This document shows, piece after piece, positions 1 to 5,988 of a stretch of 6,084 bases of DNA. The notes beneath the pieces are model-generated. The model searched no databases and was not told the DNA's origin. It worked only from the letters and a program-made list of their open reading frames with translations. The DNA is from GCA-001735895 sp964488685 (GTDB lineage Bacteria; Pseudomonadota; Gammaproteobacteria; GCA-001735895), in assembly GCA_964488685.1 (NCBI GenBank), contig CAZAVY010000125.1, positions 1 through 6,084 on the forward strand, given 5' to 3'. Within the stretch, counting starts at the first letter, position 1. Every line of letters starts with the position of its first letter. A program made the translations under genes and the position numbers.

Positions 1-37
1 GGGCGGCTGTCAACAATGGCATTTCGATAGCGGAAAC

Positions 38-375
38 ATGGTGACCACGTTGTTATTGCAGGAACCCGAAGCAGGAGGTGCCGATCTACCAGACCACCTC
101 ATATGTGTTTGAAAGTGTCAGCGAAGGCTCATCAGTTGTTTAACGTCGAACAGGGCGGCATATTTACAGCCGCATCACCAATCCAACGGTGGCGGTACTC
201 GAACAGCGTATCGCTGCACTCGATTCGGTCGCCAAATGGATGGGGGGTCACGGCCTCGCCATCGGTGGTGTCGTTGTCGATGGCGGTGGGTGCAAGGAAA
301 CCCTGTATCGCTGGATAGAACTGTTGCAATGTGGAGAGAATATTTCACGAGCCTGCTGGCAAGCCTTCATGAATC
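38..375 (+). pseudogene. Decayed O-acetylhomoserine sulfhydrylase (MetY-type, Cys/Met metabolism PLP enzyme), multiply deleted and frameshifted
   Basis: Fragments of a MetY-like enzyme (sulfide or methanethiol + O-acetylhomoserine to homocysteine or methionine) occur in order but in different frames. An ATG at 38 opens a stretch resembling the N-terminus (TLLLQ..EPEAG). From 78 frame 3 reads VPIYQTTSYVFESV, then hits TAA at 141. Frame 1 continues it with HQLFNVEQGG (about 130-160). Frame 3 resumes at 165 with YSRITNPTVAVLEQRIAALD. This joins directly to SVAKWMGGHGLAIGGVVVDGG, which in the family lies well over 100 residues further on, so the PLP-lysine region is deleted. After about 290, scraps resembling the next conserved region (ETL.., then CCNVERIFHE in frame 1 from 322) suggest a second deletion. 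Family members are about 430 residues; only about a quarter remains. The family call is from recalled motifs. Point indels plus large deletions indicate real decay rather than sequencing error. Confidence 0.75.
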
Positions 376-410
376 TCGATTTCGGCAAGACCGCGACCTC
401 ACCGGTCATC

Positions 411-817
411 GCCAGAAAACAGGCAATGCTGCGGGATCATGATCGCTTCGCGATCAACCGCGCGCGCGCGCCAGGGACATTATTATCTCCGGCGGGGAAA
501 ACATTTCATCGATAGAAGTCGAAAGCGTTCTCTACCGGCACCCATCGGTCGGTGAAGCAGCCGTCGTCGCGCTTGCCGATGAAAAATGGGGTGAAGTTGA
601 AGTACCCTGCGCTTTTGTTGAACTTAAATCAGGCCTGGCGGCGAGCGAACAGGCGTTGATAGATTACTGCGCTGATGGTATGGCGCGTTTCAAGCGCCCG
701 AAAAAGGTGGTGTTTAGCGAGCTCCCGAAAACCGCAACCGGTAAAATTCAGAAAAAATATATTGCGCGAGCGGGCAAAACAGTTGTAAAAACCTTGTTTG
801 AACTTACCTTGATCTAA
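411..817 (+). pseudogene. 3' remnant of a fatty-acyl-CoA synthetase (AMP-dependent ligase, ANL superfamily)
   Basis: From 476 to the TAA at 815-817, one open frame encodes the mobile C-terminal domain of an acyl-CoA synthetase: DIIISGGENISSIEVESVLY, then DEKWGEVEVPCAFVELK, then ARFKRPKKVVF and LPKTATGKIQKKYI. The lysine of TGKIQK corresponds to the conserved adenylation lysine. The matching upstream strand (RDHDRFAINRAR, about 432-467) is in another frame. The frame switch coincides with an alternating GC tract at about 460-470, and a TGA at 440-442 blocks the downstream frame. The adenylate-forming N-terminal domain (about 400 residues) is absent and no start codon or ribosome binding site is seen, so this is a non-functional tail. 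Such enzymes activate medium or long fatty acids, or methylmercaptopropionate-type acids, as CoA thioesters; the original substrate cannot be told. The stop ends one base before the next gene. Confidence 0.85.
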
Positions 818-818
818 T

Positions 819-1607
819 ATGAACCAGGATATTTCACCTCTAGAACTGCGCCATAGAATTCGCAGTGGCGAATTCACCTCCAATACTTCCGGATATTCGC
901 GCGGCTTTGTGCAGGGCAATCTATGCATACTGCCCGCGGATTTCGCTAATGAATTTCTGCAATTTTGCCATTCGAATCCGAAACCCTGCCCGTTGATCGG
1001 TATGGCTTCGAGTCCCGGTGATTACAATATTCCAAAGCTTGGCGAAGACCTGGATATCCGTAGCGATATCCCGAGCTATCGCGTGTTTGAAAATGGCGAA
1101 CTCGCCAGCGAGGTAATCGATATCAGCGATATCTGGCGCGACGACCTGGTTTCGTTCGTGCTGGGTTGCTCATTTTCGTTCGAAGAAGCCTTGATCGATG
1201 ATGGCCTCGAAATTCGCAATGTCAGTGAGGGTGTCAATGTACCGATGTATCGCACCGATATCGACTGTAATACGGCGGGTCGCTTTACCAGCAAAATGGT
1301 GGTCAGCATGCGTCCGATGATTCCTGCCGACGCCATTCGTGCGATTCAGATTTGCACTCGATTTCCCGCTGTACACGGCGCTCCGGTTCATTTCGGCGAC
1401 CCTGCAAAGATTGGAATTCGCGACATTGACACACCCGAATTCGGCGATGCCGTGACCATCCGGCCCGACGAAGTTCCCGTTTTTTGGGCCTGCGGGGTCA
1501 CGCCCCAGGTTGCCGTTGAACAGGCACAACCCCCATTTTGCATCACCCACTCCCCCGGTTGCATGCTGGTGACCGATCTACCCAACAGCCATCTTGCCAT
1601 AATGTAA
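819..1607 (+). CDS. DUF1445 family protein (YcsI-like putative hydro-lyase; D-glutamate cyclase N-terminal-domain homologue)
   Basis: 262 residues, the full usual length of the family. Conserved blocks visible in order: NPKPCP (53-58), WRDDLVSFVLGCSFSFEEAL (106-125), NVPMYRT (140-146), FPAVHGAPVH (182-191), FWACGVTPQ (222-230) and HSPGCMLVTDL near the C-terminus. No signal peptide or membrane segment is seen, so it is probably cytosolic. The family is annotated as putative hydro-lyase; it forms the N-terminal half of animal DGLUCY, which converts D-glutamate to 5-oxo-D-proline and water, and in Bacillus subtilis ycsI sits in the ycsF-ycsG-ycsI-kipI-kipA-kipR cluster. Here it leads the pxpABC operon, and the other DGLUCY half is encoded at its end. 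The ATG at 819 is kept because family similarity begins at about residue 8. There is no good Shine-Dalgarno; the start follows the stop of the acyl-CoA synthetase relic by one base (TAAtATG), a layout typical of translational coupling. Family assignment is firm; the exact reaction is inferred. Confidence 0.9.
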   Translation: MNQDISPLELRHRIRSGEFTSNTSGYSRGFVQGNLCILPADFANEFLQFCHSNPKPCPLIGMASSPGDYNIPKLGEDLDIRSDIPSYRVFENGELASEVIDISDIWRDDLVSFVLGCSFSFEEALIDDGLEIRNVSEGVNVPMYRTDIDCNTAGRFTSKMVVSMRPMIPADAIRAIQICTRFPAVHGAPVHFGDPAKIGIRDIDTPEFGDAVTIRPDEVPVFWACGVTPQVAVEQAQPPFCITHSPGCMLVTDLPNSHLAIM

Positions 1608-1609
1608 GT

Positions 1610-1613
1610 GGAG
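1610..1613 (+). promoter_or_regulatory. Ribosome binding site deciding the pxpA start
   Basis: GGAG lies 6 bases before the ATG at 1620. This is ideal spacing, and it favours 1620 over the in-frame GTG at 1608, which overlaps this site and abuts the preceding TAA. The site begins 3 bases after the stop of the DUF1445 gene, so ribosomes finishing that gene would land on it. Confidence 0.7.
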
Positions 1614-1619
1614 ACAACC

Positions 1620-2351
1620 ATGTTAATGCTTAATTGCGATCTCGGTGAAAGTTTCGGCTCGTGGAAAATGGGGCGTGACGATGAAGTCATGCCGCACATC
1701 GATCAGGCAAACATCGCCTGCGGTTTCCATGGCGGTGACCCCCTGGTGATGGAAAAAACCCTGGCCATGGCGAAGCAACACAATGTCATGGTCGGTGCAC
1801 ATCCGGCTTATCCTGACCTGGTAGGCTTTGGACGCCGGCCGATGCACTGCTCGGCGCAAGAGATTTCCGCTTTGATGCACTACCAGATTGCCGCACTTGA
1901 AGGTATGGCCCGGACCCAGGGATTGGAACTGGCTTATGTTAAACCGCACGGTGCACTCTACAACGACATGATGTCAAAGCAAGCGGTACGCGCCCCAATA
2001 CTGAAAGCGATAGCCGGCTTCCATAAACCGCTGCGGCTGATGCTGCAGGCGACCCCTGACGCCGATCAACACCGTGCCGAAGCCGAGGCGCTGGGTATCG
2101 AACTCTGGTTCGAAGCGTTTGCCGATCGATGCTATGACGATGATGGCAAATTGTTATCTCGCGCCAAACCCGGCGCGGTTCATACTCGCGACAAAATGCT
2201 GGCCCAGGTTGAACAGATATGTAACCAGGGAACGGTCACTTCGGTCAGTGGCAAAACCCTGCCGTTAAAACCCGATACCCTGTGTGTGCACGGCGATAAC
2301 GACGAAGGCGTCGCTGCGATCAAAGAAATTCGCAGCATTATTCATTCCTGA
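1620..2351 (+). CDS. pxpA: 5-oxoprolinase subunit A (LamB/YcsF family)
   Basis: 243 residues, typical for PxpA. With PxpB and PxpC it forms the prokaryotic ATP-dependent 5-oxoprolinase, which opens 5-oxoproline (pyroglutamate) to glutamate. Signature blocks: NCDLGES (5-11), ANIACGFHGGD (30-40), VGAHPAYPD..GFGRR (58-73), VKPHGALYND (107-116), FADRCYDDDG and, near the end, CVHGDN. The conserved Asp, His and Glu residues of these blocks are present, and the acidic and histidine residues of this TIM-barrel-like family are thought to form the active site. The start at 1620 is chosen for its GGAG site and because E. coli PxpA begins just before its NADLGE motif; an upstream in-frame GTG at 1608 would add only four residues. 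It follows the DUF1445 gene by 12 bases and precedes pxpB by 8 bases, so the genes are almost certainly cotranscribed. Nothing suggests truncation. Confidence 0.95.
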   Translation: MLMLNCDLGESFGSWKMGRDDEVMPHIDQANIACGFHGGDPLVMEKTLAMAKQHNVMVGAHPAYPDLVGFGRRPMHCSAQEISALMHYQIAALEGMARTQGLELAYVKPHGALYNDMMSKQAVRAPILKAIAGFHKPLRLMLQATPDADQHRAEAEALGIELWFEAFADRCYDDDGKLLSRAKPGAVHTRDKMLAQVEQICNQGTVTSVSGKTLPLKPDTLCVHGDNDEGVAAIKEIRSIIHS

Positions 2352-2359
2352 TCGTAACC

Positions 2360-3037
2360 ATGAGAATCGAGATCGCGGGCCAGAACGCCTTCATCGTTTA
2401 TTTTGCAGATCAAGCCGGCGCCGCGGTATCGGCTCGGATTCAGGCCGCGGTTACAAATATTCACAGCACGATGCAGGACAGCATCATCGACCTGGTACCT
2501 TCCTATGCTTCGCTGCTGGTAATCTTCGATCTGGATCACAGCGACCATTTCGAGGTCAAACGGCAACTTCGTGCAGCCTTAACCGGTCTCGATGAGGTCG
2601 ATACCTCAGCGGGAACATGGGTAAAACTCCCCGTTTATTACAGCCTCGAGTCAGGTCCGGATCTGGAAGTGATCGCCGAGCTCGGCAAGATCAGCGTCGA
2701 CCAGGTTATCGATCTTCATCAACAACAAGAATATCGAGTTTATGCGATCGGTTTCGCACCCGGCTTCGCCTACCTGGGTGAGGTTGATGAACGCATTGCC
2801 GCTCCCCGCCTGGCAACCCCGCGCACCAAGGTGCCCCGTGGCGCGGTCGCAATTGCCGACCGCCAAACCGCAGTATATCCGGCAGTCTCCCCGGGCGGCT
2901 GGAATCTGATCGGACTTTGCCCGACACCAATGTTCGAGCCCGAAAAAAAACCCAGTATGCCGGTAAAAGTCGGCGATCGAGTCTGTTTTTACGCGATTAA
3001 TCGTAACGAGTTTATAGACCAGGGCGGAGAACTTTGA
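2360..3037 (+). CDS. pxpB: 5-oxoprolinase subunit B (KipI / carboxyltransferase C-D domain family)
   Basis: 225 residues, full length for the family. Hallmarks are AIGFAPGFAYLG (129-140), then TPRTKVPRGAVAIADRQTAVY (starting at 153), then SPGGWNLIG (177-185). It partners with PxpC; in allophanate hydrolase-type proteins the two homologous domains are fused. In Bacillus the same family includes KipI, an inhibitor of the sporulation kinase KinA, but linkage to pxpA and pxpC makes the oxoprolinase role the best reading. It starts 8 bases after the pxpA stop with no strong Shine-Dalgarno, consistent with reinitiation. Its TGA overlaps the TTG start of pxpC by four bases. Confidence 0.95.
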   Translation: MRIEIAGQNAFIVYFADQAGAAVSARIQAAVTNIHSTMQDSIIDLVPSYASLLVIFDLDHSDHFEVKRQLRAALTGLDEVDTSAGTWVKLPVYYSLESGPDLEVIAELGKISVDQVIDLHQQQEYRVYAIGFAPGFAYLGEVDERIAAPRLATPRTKVPRGAVAIADRQTAVYPAVSPGGWNLIGLCPTPMFEPEKKPSMPVKVGDRVCFYAINRNEFIDQGGEL

Positions 3038-3969
3038 GCGGATTTTCGGTCAAACAGCCCGGTTTGTTGAGCTTGTTGCACGATCGCGGCCGCTTTGGTG
3101 CGCATAACCTGGGTTTGACAACAGGCGGCCCGCTCGATGCACTCGCGTTCAACTGGGCTAACCGCCTTTTGGATAATGATGCCAACGCGTGCTGCCTCGA
3201 AGTCAGTTTCGGTGGGATGGTCCTGGAAGCGGAACTCGACACCAGTTTCGTGATTACCGGCGCCGAAACTCCTTGCAAACTGAATGGCGATGCAATACCT
3301 CAATGGCAAACGCAAGATATAGAGTCGGGCGGTATACTTGAAATCGAATTTTGCAAGGCGGGTACCCGCGTTTACCTGGCGGTAGGCGGTGGTTTCAAAA
3401 TTAAACCCAGTTTTGGCAGCTGCTCTACCGTGGTGCGTGAAAAAATCGGCGGTATCAATGGCGATAAACTGCAAGCGGGTGATCACCTGCCCTGCAATAG
3501 CGAAAAACTAACCGCACATCGCCGACTGGCAACCGTAGATTGTCCGGTTTATGGCGATCAAGCCAGCTTGAGAGTCGTGACCGGATATCAACAAGCCGCT
3601 TTCGACAACTTGCAGCAATGGCGTTTTTTTAATTCCGGGTACCACCTGACGGAACGCTGCGATCGCATGGGTTTTCGCCTCGAAGGGGAAACTGTTCATT
3701 CCAATATTGTTGGCATGCTATCGGAAGGCATTTGCCACGGGGCAATTCAGATCCCGGCGGATGGCCAGCCTATCGTATTGATGAACGATCGCCAGACAAT
3801 CGGTGGCTATCCAAAAATCGGGTCGGTGATACCACTCGATACTGCAGTATTGTCTCAATTGGCGCCCGGATCGCAGGTACGTTTCGAAGCCATTAGTATC
3901 GAACAGGCGCACAACCTCCATTGCCTGGCGCAAGCGCGTTTCGAGCGTACTTCATTGCAGCCCTGTTGA
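3034..3969 (+). CDS. pxpC: 5-oxoprolinase subunit C (KipA / carboxyltransferase A-B domain family)
   Basis: 311 residues, normal family length (about 300-330). Visible family blocks: LLHDRGRFGAHNLGLTTGGPLD (14-35, equivalent to the common QD.GR.G...G....G.MD), AN.LLDN (42-48), CDRMGFRLEG in the middle, SEGICHGAIQIPADGQPIVL, and QTIGGYPKIGSV around residues 254-266, followed by LAPGSQVRF. The start is TTG at 3034 within TTGA, overlapping the pxpB stop. A GGCGGAG purine-rich site lies a few bases upstream, and no ATG is available without losing the conserved N-terminus. Databases often label this family biotin-dependent carboxyltransferase, but no biotin carboxylase or biotin carrier is encoded here, so oxoprolinase is preferred. 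It is the third subunit of PxpABC and is presumably made in step with PxpB by translational coupling. Confidence 0.94.
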   Translation: MSGFSVKQPGLLSLLHDRGRFGAHNLGLTTGGPLDALAFNWANRLLDNDANACCLEVSFGGMVLEAELDTSFVITGAETPCKLNGDAIPQWQTQDIESGGILEIEFCKAGTRVYLAVGGGFKIKPSFGSCSTVVREKIGGINGDKLQAGDHLPCNSEKLTAHRRLATVDCPVYGDQASLRVVTGYQQAAFDNLQQWRFFNSGYHLTERCDRMGFRLEGETVHSNIVGMLSEGICHGAIQIPADGQPIVLMNDRQTIGGYPKIGSVIPLDTAVLSQLAPGSQVRFEAISIEQAHNLHCLAQARFERTSLQPC

Positions 3970-3979
3970 GCATCAGAAA

Positions 3980-4828
3980 ATGACCCAAGCCGAAGACATG
4001 GCCCTGAGCCGCATCATTGAAGATATTCTGGTAGCGCGTAATCTGCGTGGAATGAAGGCCGTGCAGGCACATCTCGAAGCAGGATACTGCATGCGAGCAG
4101 CAAAGATTTTGCAAAATTGCCAGGGTAATATTCTCATTGGCACCGGATTTCCAGTATTCAAAACTTTCGAAACCGATGGCCCGGTCGGTGCCATCGCGCT
4201 TTACCGGGCCTTCGAAAAGCTGGGCGCCAGGCCGAGCATCGTCTGTGGGCGTCCGCTGTCACAACGCTTAGCGGCGAAATACCGGGTTTATGAAATCAGG
4301 GTCGGAGATCACGACCAGCGTGAACGTGAAGCCCAGGACGCGATAGAGCGATATCATCCGGATGCCATCATTTCGATCGAAAGACCCGGTCAGGCCGCCG
4401 ATGGCCATTACTACAATATGCGCGGAGAAAATATCAGCGAGAATACCGCTTGCTTCGATTCAATTATGAACCTGAGCGACTGCCCGAGTATTGCCATCGG
4501 CGATGGCGGCAACGAAATCGGTATGGGTAAGGTCTTCGATGCATTGCAGGAATTGGATATCGTACCCTCAGTCACAGGTTGCGATGAACTGATAATCGCG
4601 GATGTCTCCAACTGGGGTGCCTATGGCATCATTACGTTTTTATCGGTCTGGAATCAGCGTGACCTGCTTGGTGAAATCGTGCCCCTCGATATCCTGAAGT
4701 ACGTTTCCGAACTCGGCAGCGTCGATGGCGTTACCCGGGTGAACCAGCTTACCGAAGACGGTCTTGATCCCGGCGAAGGTGCAGCGGTGTTGCTGGAAAT
4801 GCGACGCGCTTGTGGATTCGTCGATTAA
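3980..4828 (+). CDS. DUF4392 family protein (D-glutamate cyclase C-terminal-domain homologue)
   Basis: 282 residues, about the size of the isolated domain. Conserved stretches: NILIGTGFPV (50-59) then ETDGPVGA (64-71); IERPGQAADGHYYNMRGENIS (starting at 133); the glycine-rich GDGGNEIGMG (174-183); and DELIIADVSNWGAYGI (202-217). The acidic and glycine-rich loops look like a metal or substrate pocket, which is inference. The family forms the C-terminal half of animal DGLUCY, whose N-terminal half is DUF1445, encoded by the first gene of this operon. Gene splitting plus operon linkage suggests the two proteins act as one D-glutamate cyclase or in one pathway with PxpABC. The ATG at 3980 is 10 bases after the pxpC stop; the Shine-Dalgarno is weak, and an in-frame ATG at 3998 is an alternative. 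No signal peptide or membrane helix is seen. The reaction in bacteria is inferred from the animal enzyme. Confidence 0.85.
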   Translation: MTQAEDMALSRIIEDILVARNLRGMKAVQAHLEAGYCMRAAKILQNCQGNILIGTGFPVFKTFETDGPVGAIALYRAFEKLGARPSIVCGRPLSQRLAAKYRVYEIRVGDHDQREREAQDAIERYHPDAIISIERPGQAADGHYYNMRGENISENTACFDSIMNLSDCPSIAIGDGGNEIGMGKVFDALQELDIVPSVTGCDELIIADVSNWGAYGIITFLSVWNQRDLLGEIVPLDILKYVSELGSVDGVTRVNQLTEDGLDPGEGAAVLLEMRRACGFVD

Positions 4829-4838
4829 AAAAGGTTTC

Positions 4839-4847
4839 TGGTACAAT
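4839..4847 (+). promoter_or_regulatory. Candidate extended -10 promoter element (TGGTACAAT)
   Basis: TGGTACAAT matches an extended -10 (TGn plus TACAAT), 11 bases after the stop of the DUF4392 gene and followed by a T-rich stretch. No convincing -35 lies 16-18 bases upstream. It could be the ancestral promoter of dat, now separated from it by the inserted palindromic repeat. Weak, motif-only evidence. Confidence 0.3.
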
Positions 4848-4867
4848 GTTTTTTGTTCTGTGGCTTT

Positions 4868-5032
4868 AGGAGTCTGTCGGACTTAGGATAAATCTACTGC
4901 GGAAAAGGCATTTTGGCCAGATTTTCCTATCCAATTCGTTGATTTATGAGTAACTATTCGCCTCATTCGATAGAAAAATCTGACTCAAAATGCCTTTCCC
5001 TCGCTACGACACCCTAAGTCCGACAGACTCCT
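4868..5032. repeat. 165-bp palindromic MITE-like element with perfect 20-bp terminal inverted repeats
   Basis: The left end 4868-4887 (starts AGGAGTCTGTCGG) is the exact reverse complement of 5013-5032 (ends CGACAGACTCCT). The inner arms 4901-4931 and 4969-5000 also pair, with a few mismatches and one gap, around a loop of about 37 bases (4932-4968), so the whole element can fold as one long hairpin. It encodes no protein and has the size and form of a miniature inverted-repeat transposable element mobilised in trans by an insertion sequence with similar ends. No clear target-site duplication is visible in the flanks, and the parent family is not assigned. It sits between the D-glutamate cyclase/oxoprolinase operon and dat; transcribed, the hairpin could attenuate read-through. 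Confidence 0.85.
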
Positions 5033-5063
5033 GCCCGGGAAGACCGGTTTCTGCTTAACTTGC

Positions 5064-5080
5064 GCACCATTTTTCGGTGC
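5064..5080 (+). other. Small hairpin in the dat 5' leader
   Basis: GCACC (5064-5068) pairs with GGTGC (5076-5080) around a 7-base T-rich loop, ending 20 bases before the dat ATG. It is too short, and lacks a following T run, to be a terminator. It might shape the leader, or be chance. Confidence 0.25.
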
Positions 5081-5100
5081 TGTCCAAAACTGAGTTTGTT

Positions 5101-5958
5101 ATGACCATCGCATATTTAAACGGCGATTACATGCCACTGGAAGAAGCCCGCATCTCGCCGATGGACCGCGGCTTTTTATTCGGCGACGGCATATATGAAT
5201 TGATTCCCGCCTACGATGGAAAAATGGTCGGTTTTGGGCCGCACATTGCACGCATGAATGAAGGACTGGACGCGATCGAAATCAACCTCAACTGGAGCGA
5301 TGATCAATGGCGCGAGCTATGCACTGCATTACTGGAACAAAACGGTAACGGTAATCTCGGCATATATCTCCACGTAACCCGGGGCACCGACAATAAACGT
5401 CATCACGCCTATCCCGAAGGTATCGAACCCACCGTGTTCGGATATGCCTTTGATATTTCCGCGCCGCCGGTTCCGGACCGCGCACAAATCAAACCTTATA
5501 CCTGTGCAACCGGCCACGATATGCGCTGGGATCGTTGTAATATTAAATCGATCTCGTTACTCGGAAACGTCATGCATTACCAGCAGGGTCACATCAAGGG
5601 CGATGGTGAAATCCTGCTTTACAACCAGAATGCCGAACTGACCGAATGTGGCACCTGTAACGCTTATATCGTCAAGCAAGGTGTGGTTTCAACGCCAGTC
5701 CTCGACAATCAGATTCTACCCGGAATCACCCGCCAGCTACTGCTTTCGGTGTTACGAGCGGATGGCAGTATTCCGGTCGAGGAGCGTGTCATCACGATGG
5801 ATGAAGTCTGGAATGCCGACGAGGTCTGGATTTCGAGCTCGAGCAAGGAAGTGGTGCCGGTGGTCATGCTCGACGGCAAACCGGTAGGCGATGGTAAACC
5901 CGGCCCGGTTTGGGAAAAAGCGGCCAGATTGTACTCCGAGGGCAAGTACGACTTTTAA
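5101..5958 (+). CDS. dat: D-amino acid transaminase (class IV PLP aminotransferase)
   Basis: 285 residues, the usual length for bacterial D-amino acid transaminase, which interconverts D-alanine + 2-oxoglutarate and pyruvate + D-glutamate. Fold-type IV landmarks: DRGFLFGDGIYE with Tyr32, VTRGT....RHH with Arg100 and His102, the PLP lysine Lys149 in NIKSISLLGN, Glu182 in LTECGTCN, and the LPGITRQ cofactor-phosphate region. Tyr32, Arg100 and His102 align with the carboxylate trap Tyr31, Arg98, His100 of the Bacillus enzyme, which favours D-specificity over branched-chain aminotransferase or aminodeoxychorismate lyase. The ATG at 5101 is preferred to an in-frame GTG at 5077: homologues start at MTIAYLNG, and GAG lies 6 bases upstream of the ATG. 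The 272-base gap with the palindromic repeat suggests a transcription unit separate from the upstream operon, though same-strand read-through is possible. Its product D-glutamate is the presumed substrate of the upstream cyclase. Confidence 0.93.
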   Translation: MTIAYLNGDYMPLEEARISPMDRGFLFGDGIYELIPAYDGKMVGFGPHIARMNEGLDAIEINLNWSDDQWRELCTALLEQNGNGNLGIYLHVTRGTDNKRHHAYPEGIEPTVFGYAFDISAPPVPDRAQIKPYTCATGHDMRWDRCNIKSISLLGNVMHYQQGHIKGDGEILLYNQNAELTECGTCNAYIVKQGVVSTPVLDNQILPGITRQLLLSVLRADGSIPVEERVITMDEVWNADEVWISSSSKEVVPVVMLDGKPVGDGKPGPVWEKAARLYSEGKYDF

Positions 5959-5988
5959 ACCCCACAAGCCGATGCGGCAGATCCCTAA

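Noticed and set aside
189..515. 108-residue open frame as a novel small protein
   Set aside because: Its first part is recognisable MetY sequence with an internal deletion and its later part reads into acyl-CoA synthetase sequence; it is a chimeric relic without a ribosome site.
1170..1550. 126-residue antisense open frame over the DUF1445 gene
   Set aside because: Shadow of a conserved gene; no motifs or ribosome site.
1608..1619. GTG at 1608 as the pxpA start
   Set aside because: It overlaps the GGAG ribosome site of the ATG at 1620, and the extra residues are not part of the family N-terminus.
2989..3486. 165-residue antisense open frame over pxpC
   Set aside because: It lies opposite a well-conserved gene, shows no recognisable motif, and is explained as a complementary-strand shadow.
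3034..3969. Biotin-dependent carboxyltransferase or urea amidolyase function for pxpC
   Set aside because: No biotin carboxylase or biotin carrier domain is encoded nearby; linkage with pxpA and pxpB supports oxoprolinase.
5077..5100. GTG at 5077 as the dat start
   Set aside because: It lies within a small hairpin, has no ribosome site, and adds eight residues upstream of the conserved MTIAYLNG start.
5101..5958. Branched-chain aminotransferase or aminodeoxychorismate lyase
   Set aside because: Tyr32, Arg100 and His102 match the carboxylate trap of D-amino acid transaminase.
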